A stretch of DNA of 11,649 nt from JAFGFY01 sp964520425 (GTDB taxonomy: Bacteria > Desulfobacterota > DSM-4660 > Desulfatiglandales > HGW-15), in the NCBI GenBank assembly GCA_964520425.1, contig CAZFMX010000090.1:1-11649 (forward strand). The letters run 5' to 3'. This document shows, piece after piece, positions 1 to 7,181 of this stretch. Under the pieces are notes generated by a model. It ran no database searches and was not told where the DNA came from. It saw only the letters and a program-made list of their open reading frames with translations. Numbering within the stretch: position 1 is the first letter of the stretch; every line of letters starts with the position of its first letter. Both the position numbers and the translations under genes were made by a program.

Positions 1-115
1 CCTGGCTTCCCGCCTCGAAGAGACGGGAAGAACAGCGGAGGGGGCAAGTTTCCCTCGCAGATAAGTCACAGAAAAGACCAGGCCGGGAGCCTCGGAACGA
101 AAGAATAGCTTTTGT
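1..115. repeat. Partial copy of a palindromic intergenic repeat (copy 1)
   Basis: The window opens inside a repeat whose other copy lies at 4636-4840. Positions 25-44 are identical over 20 bases to 4739-4758. The flanking parts are diverged but alignable: a CCTGGCTT start, a central hairpin with CTTCCCG pairing to CGGGAAG around a CTC-GAA-GAG tip (7-31), and a downstream GACCAGG...GGGAGCCT block. It sits about 30 bases beyond the stop of the permease gene, so it lies at the 3' end of the minus-strand run. The left half, if present, is outside the window. I do not recognise it as a named repeat. Confidence 0.7.
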
Positions 116-143
116 CCCTCGATCAACACTCCCTTGAGATACA

Positions 144-968
144 CTAAGAGGGTGATTCAATTGAAGGGTGCCTGAGGAAATCAGATGCCAGGGATATAAA
201 AAAGCCCACCCCGGCCACCAAGATGATCGTGGCGCCGGAAGTGAGGTCAAAGTTATAGGACAGCCATAGCCCTATTAAAGTAAAGAGTATACCCAGTATG
301 GAGGAGAGTATCATCATCTTACCAAGAGATGTCGTGTATTTTTCCGCAATGTAAGGAGGGATTGAAATCAGGGCAATGACAAGGATAATGCCGACTATTT
401 TAATGATCATGACCACAGATAACGCTATCATGCCAAGCAGGAGAAAGTAGAGTGACCGCACGGGAATGCCCATCACAAAAGAGAATTCCTCATCATAGGA
501 CACGGCGAGGAATTCCTTGTAGAATATGAAAACAATCAGAAGGAGGATCATGTTGAGAGATATCATGAACCAGATATCCATCGTTACCACAGTCAGGATA
601 CTCCCAAAAAGATAACTCATAAGATCCACATTATAGCCTGGCGTGAGGTCTATGAGTATGATGCCCAGCGCCATGCCAATGGCCCACATCACACCAATGA
701 TGGCATCTACTCTATGTTTGTCTCTCAAACTAGCAACGCCCATGATCATTGAAACGGCAAAGGAGAATAAAGCAGCGCCAAGAAAAGGTGGGAAGCCCAT
801 ATAGAATGCCACTCCAATACCTCCATAGGCGGCATGGGCGATTCCTCCGGATATGAAGACGATTCTGTTCACAACAACAAGCGTGCCGATAATACCACAC
901 GTAATACTGACAAGAATCCCGGCCAATAAGGCATTTCTCATGAATTCAAATTGTAGCACCTCCCACAC
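144..968 (-). CDS. znuB: Zinc/manganese-type ABC transporter permease (ZnuB-like)
   Basis: Inner-membrane channel subunit of a metal-ion ABC importer of the ZnuB/MntB/TroC family (ABC-3). It should work as a dimer with the ATPase encoded just upstream. The protein of 274 residues is almost entirely hydrophobic, with about eight membrane helices. The N-terminal block LLAGILVSITCGIIGTLVVV is followed by ISGGIAHAAYGGIG, which is typical of ZnuB permeases. I chose the GTG at 968-966 as start: it begins one base after the ATPase stop, has a good AGGAGGAG ribosome-binding site at 973-980, and puts the family N-terminus (WEVLQFEFMRNALLAG) at the start. A longer in-frame ORF to 1019 only reads into the ATPase gene. 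Zinc is the likelier substrate, but manganese or iron cannot be excluded by sequence. Confidence 0.9.
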   Translation of the reverse strand: MWEVLQFEFMRNALLAGILVSITCGIIGTLVVVNRIVFISGGIAHAAYGGIGVAFYMGFPPFLGAALFSFAVSMIMGVASLRDKHRVDAIIGVMWAIGMALGIILIDLTPGYNVDLMSYLFGSILTVVTMDIWFMISLNMILLLIVFIFYKEFLAVSYDEEFSFVMGIPVRSLYFLLLGMIALSVVMIIKIVGIILVIALISIPPYIAEKYTTSLGKMMILSSILGILFTLIGLWLSYNFDLTSGATIILVAGVGFFISLASDFLRHPSIESPS

Positions 969-969
969 G

Positions 970-1731
970 TCACTCCTCCTGATGACTGTGCAGTACACGG
1001 TGTGGCAGACCATGTGCAATTAAATCTACTGGACATTGGTAGGCCATATCCAGCATCTCTTGTGTAATCTCAGCCCCTGAGTGAAAGATAAACCTGTTGT
1101 TCACGCACGCTATGGATTTCATATGGGCGGAGATGATTCCGATATCATGGCTAATGACCACTATCGTTACCTCCTTGTTTAGATCTTTGAGGAAATCATA
1201 GAGGTCTGTCTGAAATTCGGAATCGACGCTGGCTGTAGGCTCGTCAAGAAAAAGGATTTCAGGATTGGTGGCCAGTGCTCTTGCAATAAAGACTCGTTGT
1301 CTCTGCCCCCCGGAAAGCTTTCCAATGGGTCTGTCTCGATAATCCCACATACCCACTTTTTCAAGAACATCCCTCACCTTTTCCCGATCTTCCCTGGAGT
1401 ATCTCCGTCCAATGCGGGATGTACTCATCCTCCCCATTAGGGCCACATCCAAGACAGAGACTGGGAAATTCCGGTTGAAATCCGTCCCCTGAGGGACATA
1501 TCCCACCCGATGGCTGGCATCGTGGGGTGCCTGTCCCAGAATATGTATGCGCCCTCTGTCAGGCTTTAATATCCCTAACATGAGTTTTAAAAGAGTGGTC
1601 TTTCCGCCCCCATTAGGGCCGATAATTCCCAGAAATTCTCCCTGTTCAAGGGAAAAACTCACCTCTTGGAGAACTATGGATTTCTCATAGGAAAACCAGA
1701 CATCCTCAAACTCGATGGCATACGTTACCAT
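970..1731 (-). CDS. znuC: Zinc/manganese-type ABC transporter ATP-binding protein (ZnuC-like)
   Basis: Cytoplasmic ATPase that powers the importer whose permease is encoded directly downstream. The 253-residue protein has every ABC hallmark: Walker A GPNGGGKTT at about 38-46, Q-loop Gln81 in YVPQ, signature LSGGQ at 139-143, Walker B ILFLDE at 159-164 and the switch histidine in VISHD at about 195. The PNGGGKTT form of Walker A and the VPQ...NFPVSVLDVALMGR stretch are characteristic of the ZnuC/MntA branch. The ATG at 1731 is preceded by GAGGTGA. Its stop and the permease start are one base apart, so the two are almost certainly translationally coupled. The C-terminus contains a short histidine-bearing tail (AHGLPHRVLHSHQEE) that could bind metal, which is my inference only. 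Confidence 0.92.
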   Translation of the reverse strand: MVTYAIEFEDVWFSYEKSIVLQEVSFSLEQGEFLGIIGPNGGGKTTLLKLMLGILKPDRGRIHILGQAPHDASHRVGYVPQGTDFNRNFPVSVLDVALMGRMSTSRIGRRYSREDREKVRDVLEKVGMWDYRDRPIGKLSGGQRQRVFIARALATNPEILFLDEPTASVDSEFQTDLYDFLKDLNKEVTIVVISHDIGIISAHMKSIACVNNRFIFHSGAEITQEMLDMAYQCPVDLIAHGLPHRVLHSHQEE

Positions 1732-1781
1732 GACTCACCTCATGAAACAGCGACTTCGGTACGATTTCATCTCCTGGTCAA

Positions 1782-4436
1782 TCAGTTATCAATTATGGAC
1801 TGAAAAAAGTTCAAGTTTTGGTTTAACTTCTCCAGTTTAACCACTAACAATTCAACTTTTTTTCTGACATCTCCCACAATCTCAGGAGGGGCATTACTCA
1901 GGAAACTTTGATTAGACAGCTTTCTATCTAGAACATCCATGTCCTTTTCAACTCTCCTGATCTCTTTCTTCAATCTCTTGCTTTCCTCATCATAGTCCAA
2001 TAAGCCTTTGAGTAACACATGGACCTGATTCTTGCCAAACACTGCGGTTGCAGAGGCCTTGGGCTTGGGTATGCTGGAACCGATCTCAACAGAGTCGACT
2101 CTAGCCATATTCTGAACATGAACGATGTTCTGGCGAATCACATTGGCGTCCTCTTCATCCGGCATTTCTATGAGAATACCGATCTTCTTAGATGGGCCGA
2201 TATTCATCTCCCCCCGAATGTTGCGCACTCCTGAAACAACACCCATAAGCAGATCCATTTCTTTCACAGCCTGAGGATCGAAAACAAAGTCAGAGGCCTC
2301 TGGGAACTTGGCCGTCATAATGCTCCCCTGACTTCCCGGGAGTCTCTGCCAGATTTCTTCGGTGACAAAAGGCATGAAGGGATGAGTGAGTTTCAGGACT
2401 GCCATGAGTATCTTTAGAAGAGTAGACTGGGTGGATTGCCTTAGCTTTTCATCCTTTCCAGATAACTCCGGCTTGGCCATTTCCACGTGCCAATCACAGA
2501 ATTCATGCCAGACAAATTGATAGCAAAGACTGGCCGCGTCGTTAAAACGATAGTCATCCAAAGCCTTGGCTATTTCTCCGCTGACTTGACCCAGTCTGGA
2601 GAGAATCCATCTCTCCGAAAGGATATAATAACTACTCTTTTCTTCAATCTGGGTATCCTCATCTAGATTCATTAGGACGAAACGCGCTGAGTTCCATATC
2701 TTATTGACAAAATGTCGGTATCCCTCGATCCGCTCTTCGGAAAGCCTGATATCCCGTCCTTGCGCGGCAAGGGCAGCCAGTGTGAATCGGAAGGAATCCG
2801 TCCCATATCGGTCGAGAATCTGGAGCGGATCAACCACATTCCCCTTGGACTTACTCATCTTCTTGCCTTCCGCGTCCCTGACGAGCGCATGGATATAGAC
2901 ATCAGCAAAAGGGACATCACCTGCGAAATGAAGACCCATCATCATCATTCTAGCCACCCAGAAGAAGAGGATGTCAAAGGCCGTCACCAACACCGAGGTT
3001 GGATAAAAGGTTTTCAACTCATCAGTGGTATCAGGCCAACCCTGGGTAGAAAATGGCCAAAGGGCAGAACTGAACCAGGTATCCAGAACATCTGTCTCTT
3101 GATGAAGTTTCTCACTATGACAGGCTGTGCAGGCTTCAGGGGTTTCTCGGGCCACGATGATCTCACCACACTCATCGCAATACCAGGCCGGTATGCGATG
3201 ACCCCACCAAATCTGTCTGGAGATACACCAGTCCTTGATGTTATTCATCCATTTGTGGAAGACATTCTCCCATTGGACAGGAACAATCCGAGTTCTCCCG
3301 TCCTTAACAGAAGCGATCGCTTCTTTGGCAAGGGGGGAAACCCTAACAAACCATTGTTTGGAGAGAAGCGGCTCAATCATGGTTTTGCACCTGTAGCAGT
3401 GCCCGACAGCATGACGATACGGTTCGATCCTTTCAAGGAGGTCAGATTCGCGTAGATCGTTCAGGATTTTTTCCCGACATTCAAATCTGTCCATGCCTTT
3501 GTAAGGCCCTGCCAGATCATTCATTCTGCCGCCTTCGTCTATGACCTTTATTCTCTCAAGCCCATGGGTGTTACCGATATCAAAATCATAGGGGTCATGG
3601 GCAGGTGTAATCTTCAGGGCTCCTGTGCCAAACTCTTTGTCCACGTAGGAATCGAAAATGATCGGGAGGGACCTGTTTAGGATAGGAAGAGTCACATGAG
3701 CCTCTGCGAGGTCTTTATAACGATCGTCCTCTGGATTCACCGCCACAGCCGAATCTCCAAGAAGGGTCTCAGGTCGCGTCGTTGCGATAAGCAAGTAACC
3801 CTCTCGGTTTTCAAACAAGTAGCGGATGTAGTAAAGAGAGCTATCCAGATCTTCGTGTTCTACTTCAAGATCCGCCAATGCCGTATGACATCTTGGGCAC
3901 CAGTTGATGATATAGTCTCCCCTGTAAATAAGGCCTTCTTCATAGAGCTGGACAAAAACCTCCTTCACAGCTCTTGTCAGACCCTCATCCATAGTAAAGC
4001 GTTCCCGGCTCCAGTCACAGGAACATCCCAGTCTCTTAAGCTGGTTGAGGATCACACCCCCATATTTCTCACGCCATTCCCAAACCAATTCAATGAATCT
4101 CTCTCGCCCGACCTGATGACGATCCATACCCTTTGAGGCCAGATCTCGCTCCACTACATTCTGAGTCGCGATACCCGCGTGATCCATGCCTGGCTGCCAT
4201 AGGACGTTATACCCCTGCATTCTCTTATAGCGACAGAGAATATCCTGGAGCGTATTGTTGAGCGCGTGCCCCATATGTAGGTACCCTGTGACATTGGGAG
4301 GTGGTATAACGATGGAAAAAGGTTTTTTTTCCGATTTGCTCTCCGCCCGAAAAAGATTATTCTCCTCCCAGTACTGGTACCATTTATTCTCTACTTCTTT
4401 TGGTTCATAGCCTTTCGCTAGTATCTCTCGCCCCAT
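1782..4436 (-). CDS. valS: Valine--tRNA ligase
   Basis: Class I aminoacyl-tRNA synthetase that charges tRNA-Val and edits mischarged threonine. The 884-residue length is normal for bacterial ValRS. Seen in order: the HIGH-type motif HMGH at 54-57 following IPPPNVTGYL; a CP1 editing domain with TTRPETLLGD and FGTGALKITPAHDPYD; paired cysteines at 180/183, 347/350, 420/423 and 436/439, arranged like zinc-binding knuckles of this enzyme; KMSKS at about 526-530; a tRNA-binding helical domain; and a C-terminal coiled coil (about 815-880) rich in Lys/Glu/Leu. The start is the ATG at 4436-4434, supported by GGGAG eight bases upstream. An in-frame TTG at 4451 overlaps that ribosome-binding site and is unlikely. 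The gene ends 50 bases before the metal-transporter ATPase start, on the same strand and with no obvious terminator between, so co-transcription is likely. A 247-codon open frame opposite it at 2712-3455 is a shadow. Confidence 0.97.
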   Translation of the reverse strand: MGREILAKGYEPKEVENKWYQYWEENNLFRAESKSEKKPFSIVIPPPNVTGYLHMGHALNNTLQDILCRYKRMQGYNVLWQPGMDHAGIATQNVVERDLASKGMDRHQVGRERFIELVWEWREKYGGVILNQLKRLGCSCDWSRERFTMDEGLTRAVKEVFVQLYEEGLIYRGDYIINWCPRCHTALADLEVEHEDLDSSLYYIRYLFENREGYLLIATTRPETLLGDSAVAVNPEDDRYKDLAEAHVTLPILNRSLPIIFDSYVDKEFGTGALKITPAHDPYDFDIGNTHGLERIKVIDEGGRMNDLAGPYKGMDRFECREKILNDLRESDLLERIEPYRHAVGHCYRCKTMIEPLLSKQWFVRVSPLAKEAIASVKDGRTRIVPVQWENVFHKWMNNIKDWCISRQIWWGHRIPAWYCDECGEIIVARETPEACTACHSEKLHQETDVLDTWFSSALWPFSTQGWPDTTDELKTFYPTSVLVTAFDILFFWVARMMMMGLHFAGDVPFADVYIHALVRDAEGKKMSKSKGNVVDPLQILDRYGTDSFRFTLAALAAQGRDIRLSEERIEGYRHFVNKIWNSARFVLMNLDEDTQIEEKSSYYILSERWILSRLGQVSGEIAKALDDYRFNDAASLCYQFVWHEFCDWHVEMAKPELSGKDEKLRQSTQSTLLKILMAVLKLTHPFMPFVTEEIWQRLPGSQGSIMTAKFPEASDFVFDPQAVKEMDLLMGVVSGVRNIRGEMNIGPSKKIGILIEMPDEEDANVIRQNIVHVQNMARVDSVEIGSSIPKPKASATAVFGKNQVHVLLKGLLDYDEESKRLKKEIRRVEKDMDVLDRKLSNQSFLSNAPPEIVGDVRKKVELLVVKLEKLNQNLNFFQSIIDN

Positions 4437-4635
4437 ACATGTAACTCCCAACTGAATATAACTCTATTTTACTTCCCACCGGAATTTTGGAATCATAGTC
4501 TACAGGAAAGACTCCCATGTCCCATGCACTAAACATGGATTCAGGCCTCCCAAGGATCTCCTCATTCTCGATAGATCAAAAAACCTTTCATCCGATGAAT
4601 CACTACAAATCATAAGAAGACGTGCCTGCGCACAA

Positions 4636-4840
4636 GGAGAATGGTGATGAGGTCTTTTCAGAGTGACTGCCGGGAAGCCTACGTTATTTCAAACAGATAC
4701 GGAATGGGGGATCCCCTGGCTTTCCGCTTCGAAGAAGCGGGAAGAACAGCGGAGGGGGGAGGCACCACCCATCCGTAACTGTTTGAAATGACCAGGTTGG
4801 GAGGCCTGGAATCGAAGAAAAGACTTCATCACCATTCCTT
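4636..4840. repeat. Long imperfect palindrome, copy 2 of the intergenic repeat
   Basis: About 200 bases form one extended inverted repeat. The outer arms 4640-4659 and 4817-4836 are complementary with a single mismatch. The inner arms ATTTCAAACAGATACGG (4686-4702) and CCGTAACTGTTTGAAAT (4773-4789) pair with one mismatch. The centre is a perfect hairpin CCGCTTC-GAA-GAAGCGG (4724-4740). The stretch from 4715 to about 4825 aligns with positions 1-115. It sits upstream of valS, while the other copy lies downstream of the permease. It encodes nothing obvious. It could be a MITE, a structured RNA or a REP-like element, and the sequence alone does not decide which. Confidence 0.8.
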
Positions 4841-4951
4841 TGGTTTCCAACTAAAATCTACCACCCTATCATTGCTTGCTCACTATTCGGGTGATCCTGA
4901 AAAATCCCCATAAACTCACAACGCCGCTTTGCAATCTCATTCAAGCTCAAC

Positions 4952-4982
4952 AAAAAAGGGGTTGTAGTAGATACAACCCCTT
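4952..4982 (-). terminator. Intrinsic terminator of the acidic repeat protein gene
   Basis: A perfect 11-base-pair stem, AAGGGGTTGTA (4956-4966) with TACAACCCCTT (4972-4982), closes a five-base loop. Read on the minus strand, the stem runs directly into six T residues (4957-4952). It lies about 50 bases after the stop codon at 5032, a textbook rho-independent terminator. Confidence 0.92.
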
Positions 4983-5031
4983 AACTAAACATATATTTTC
5001 AGAATATTAAAGTGAAATCTTATCTCAAACT

Positions 5032-6344
5032 TCAATCCGACGTGGGTTCGAGACTCTGTTTCAAGGCATCAATAGCCTCAGTAAAGACCTTTTCAGCGAT
5101 ATGGGCCACGGCCTCCCTGGTGACTCTCTCCACAGTCCTCTCGACCACTCCGGTTACTATACTCTCAATCTTCTCTTCAGAAAAGATCTCTCCCACCACA
5201 TTCGTGACCGTTTCTCTGGTGACTCTCTCCACCGCACCTTCAACGGCTCTTGTCACGGTGGCCTCAATCTTCTCTTCAGAAAATACTTCGCCTGCCGCTT
5301 CGACCACAGTATCTCTGGTGACTCTCCCCACCGCACCTTCAACGGCTTTCGTTACGATACCTTCAATCTTCTCTTCAGAAAATACTTCGCCTGCCGCTTC
5401 GACCACAGTATCTCTGGNNNNNNNNNNNNNNNNNNNNNNNNNNNNNNNNNNNNNNNNNNNNNNNNNNNNNNNNNNNNNNNNNNNNNNNNNNNNNNNNNNN
5501 NNNNNNNNNNNNNNNNNTCAATCTTCTCTTCAGAAAATACTTCGCCTGCCGCTTCGACCACAGTATCTCTGGTGACCCTCTCTACCGCTCCTTCAACGGC
5601 TCTTGTCACGGTGGCCTCAATCCTCTCTTCGGTTATTCCAACAACGGGGTCAACCGGTCTCTCTTTAAGTTCGGGCGGCTCGGGTTCTGCAAAATCCGCG
5701 TCACTCACCATTTCCTCGAAACCTTCTATTTCCTCTTCCGGAGCCGGCTCTTCTTCCTCCAAAAGGGTTTCCAGGTCTAACGCCTCTTCCTCCTGGGCCT
5801 CCTCTTCTAGGGGCTTGGCAAGATCTTCTTCGCCGGCCCCCGTTTCCTCGCTTTCGGTTTCAGGCTGAAACGCTGCGTCCAGATCTAGATCAAATCCCGA
5901 CGATTCAGCAGGTTCTTCCATTGCCTTTGGCTCTTCTACGATTCCCTTTTCTTCAGGTAATCCCTCTGTCTCTTCTCCCTTTTCCTGGAGATCGGATTCG
6001 GAGATCTCAAAACGGATATCAGCCATACTCAGGGAATCCCCGGCCTCCAGAGTCTCTTCTTGGACGACTACTTCTTCTACCTGGATTTCGGTTTCTTCCT
6101 TTTCAGCCGTTTCCTCATCTTCTTCATCCAGTAACTTGACTATTTCCTCATCAAGGTTTTCAGAGAACTTATCCCTATCCCCTTCTTCAACAAGGTCAAC
6201 AAGCTCAAGGATATCTTCCCCAGATTCTTCAGCTTCTGCATCATCAGAGCCCAGATCATCTAAAGAGAGATCATCCAGCTTAAAATCGAACAGATCCTCT
6301 TCACTAATCTCACTACCCATAATGTCATCCCCTTTTTCTGTCAT
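5032..6344 (-). CDS. Acidic disordered protein with C-terminal 33-residue (3 x 11) helical repeats
   Basis: I do not recognise this family. The N-terminal two thirds (about 240 residues) is extremely rich in Glu/Asp with Pro, lacks long hydrophobic stretches and is probably disordered. It contains short repeated motifs such as DFKLDDLSLDDLG and DILELVDLVEEG. The C-terminal part is tandem 33-residue units (EEKIEATVTRA / VEGAVERVTRE / TV..V.GE.FS), each made of three 11-mers and predicted to be amphipathic helix, followed by EAIDALKQSLEPTSD and a stop. There is no signal peptide or membrane helix, so it is probably cytoplasmic. A 100-N gap (5418-5517) lies in the repeats; the frame is restored if the true gap is 44 + 99k bases. 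The ATG at 6344 is preceded by GGGTGG. An alternative ATG at 6320 (MGSEISEEDL) has AGGGG eight bases upstream and is equally plausible. By analogy with PopZ-like scaffolds or apolipoprotein/synuclein-like 11-mer proteins, it may be a scaffold or membrane-surface protein. This is inference. Confidence 0.8.
5080..5630 (-). repeat. 99-bp tandem repeats inside the acidic protein gene
   Basis: Units of 99 bases (33 codons) lie at 5532-5630, then a partial unit 5518-5531, the N gap, a partial unit 5377-5417, and full units at 5278-5376, 5179-5277 and 5080-5178. The units next to the gap are the most alike. The last two (5080-5277) are diverged, as expected for a tandem array expanding in its middle. 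Confidence 0.92.
5418..5517. other. Assembly gap (100 N placeholder)
   Basis: Exactly 100 N. The left flank ends and the right flank starts at defined places in the 99-base unit, so the missing length should be 44 bases, or 44 plus a multiple of 99. The apparent frameshift across the gap is therefore an artefact. Confidence 0.95.
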
Positions 6345-6430
6345 AGCGTACCACCCGTGTCCTTAAAATATGTAGACTTGAACTAATTAGTATTTTCTTC
6401 TAATAGCACACCCAAGCCTGCGAGCGGCAG

Positions 6431-6482
6431 ACACGCCTCCCGATCAAAGATGCCGCGTTCGGTGAGTCCATTCAAGGCGTGT
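6431..6482. repeat. Spaced inverted repeat in the leader of the acidic protein gene
   Basis: ACACGCCT (6431-6438) and AGGCGTGT (6475-6482) are perfect inverted copies separated by 36 bases. It lies between the candidate promoter and the start codon of the minus-strand gene, so in RNA it would form a leader stem-loop. It could equally be a protein-binding site or chance. Confidence 0.4.
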
Positions 6483-6527
6483 TTGGACAAATCGCTTAAC
6501 GATTTCACATTTCAATCTATTTTTTTA

Positions 6528-6556
6528 ATTTTTGCAGAAATACCTGTTACTGTCAA
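6528..6556 (-). promoter_or_regulatory. Candidate sigma-70-type promoter for the acidic protein gene
   Basis: On the minus strand, a perfect TTGACA (6556-6551) is followed after 17 bases by AAAAAT (6533-6528), a weak -10. Transcription would start near 6521 and give a leader of about 175 bases containing the inverted repeat at 6431-6482. The surroundings are strongly AT-rich. Confidence 0.4.
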
Positions 6557-6835
6557 GATTTTTTAAGGTTATCATTAACTAATTCATTCAGATCTAAAAT
6601 TCTTTAACTGTGAATAAATAAGCAATAATGCGTTAAAGTATCACAGAATCAACCCTCTTTGACACAGCCTGCTCGATCTTTTTAAATGTAGTGGACCACT
6701 ACCGGTTCTCCGGAATATAAGAAAGATCATGAAAAATGCTCCATTCAACCTCCTTTTATATACTCATGATAGTCGATTTTCTAGAGCCCTGGACTCCAGC
6801 AAGGTGTTAGATGCAAGGCGTCAAGGAGCGCCGAC

Positions 6836-6861
6836 TGAGGCGTATAAACAATACGCCACAG
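6836..6861. repeat. Small palindrome upstream of the tRNA gene
   Basis: CTGAGGCGTAT (6836-6846) pairs with ATACGCCACAG (6851-6861) with a single mismatch around a four-base loop. The wider segment (about 6810-6890, with TGCAAGGCG and AGAAGCGATCGAAGG on either side) has the look of the dispersed TGCAAGGCG-type intergenic palindromes found in many proteobacterial genomes. That resemblance is from memory and was not tested. Confidence 0.5.
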
Positions 6862-6927
6862 GGAGAAGCGATCGAAGGTAACGTAGCAGATAATACCTTG
6901 ATGGAGGATCAGGAGAGTTGTTCGCTG

Positions 6928-6957
6928 TTGACCTCCACACTTATTAATGATAAGAAT
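6928..6957 (+). promoter_or_regulatory. Candidate promoter of tRNA-Arg
   Basis: TTGACC (6928-6933) is followed after 17-18 bases by TAAGAAT (6951-6957). The predicted start, near 6963-6965, falls about ten bases before the mature tRNA, the expected layout for a short tRNA leader. The -10 is a poor match. Confidence 0.4.
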
Positions 6958-6973
6958 CACCTTATTGGATTAG

Positions 6974-7050
6974 GGGCGATTAGCTCAGCTGGATAGAGCG
7001 TTGGTCTCCGGAACCAGAGGCCGTGGGTTCGAGTCCCGCATCGCCCACCA
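6974..7050 (+). tRNA. tRNA-Arg (anticodon CCG)
   Basis: A complete 77-base cloverleaf. The acceptor stem GGGCGAT pairs with ATCGCCC, followed by A and an encoded CCA. The D stem is GCTC/GAGC. The anticodon stem TTGGT/ACCAG holds the loop CTCCGGA, whose anticodon CCG reads the arginine codon CGG. The T arm is GTGGG-TTCGAGT-CCCGC. It is a lone tRNA with no neighbouring tRNA. The 1.1 kb after it is gene-poor, which fits tRNA 3' ends being integration sites, but I found no convincing duplicated 3' end (att repeat) in the window. Confidence 0.97.
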
Positions 7051-7181
7051 CAATGATATCAATAACTTAGATAGATTTTTTAAAGCCTGTTTTTCGAGCC
7101 ATTAGATCAGTTTCCAACCCTATTTTCAACCCCAAACGCAAAGGATAAAGCCAAAAACTAACCTTAGCCTTTCACAGCAAA

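Larger units (their letters stand above)
4437..5031. other. Intergenic region with long palindrome and terminator; no gene
   Basis: About 595 bases separate the valS start from the stop of the acidic repeat protein. It holds the large palindromic repeat (4636-4840) and an intrinsic terminator (4952-4982), listed separately. A TATATT at 4460-4455 on the minus strand could be the -10 of a valS promoter with a short leader, but no convincing -35 stands 16-18 bases further up, so I do not list it as a promoter. I see no T-box or other riboswitch-like structure upstream of valS and no plausible ORF. Confidence 0.6.
6345..6973. other. Intergenic region, AT-rich, with promoters and small palindromes; no gene
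   Basis: About 630 bases lie between the divergent acidic-protein gene and the tRNA gene. It contains a candidate minus-strand promoter (6528-6556), a spaced inverted repeat (6431-6482), a GGCGTAT hairpin (6836-6861) and a tRNA promoter (6928-6957), all listed separately. A second plus-strand candidate promoter, TTGACA (6659-6664) and TTAAAT (6682-6687) with 17 bases between, has no gene directly after it. A 61-codon ORF at 6811-6996 overlaps the tRNA and is not credible. Confidence 0.6.

Noticed and set aside
969..1019. Longer permease start with 17 extra N-terminal residues
   Set aside because: It would overlap the ATPase gene by about 50 bases, and the extra residues are not like the family; the GTG at 968 has a perfect ribosome-binding site.
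1732..1781. Possible Zur operator between valS and the transporter ATPase gene
   Set aside because: No sequence resembling the known Zur palindrome is visible; only a weak GAAA/TTTC symmetry.
2712..3455. 247-codon open frame on the plus strand
   Set aside because: It lies wholly opposite valS, whose motifs run uninterrupted through the same bases; it is a codon-bias shadow.
5041..5052. 12 bases (CGTGGGTTCGAG) identical to part of the tRNA-Arg T arm, a possible att-like repeat
   Set aside because: It is coding sequence near the 3' end of the acidic protein gene, short enough to be chance, and does not include the tRNA 3' end as att sites do.
5080..5630. CRISPR-like array suspected from regular repeats
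   Set aside because: The repeats are contiguous 99-base coding units with no unique spacers.
5101..5868. Plus-strand Ser/Thr-rich open frames opposite the acidic gene
   Set aside because: They are antisense shadows of the Glu-rich repeats; the minus frame has the start signals, terminator and coherent repeats.
6811..6996. 61-codon plus-strand ORF
   Set aside because: It overlaps the tRNA gene and a palindromic repeat and has no family resemblance.
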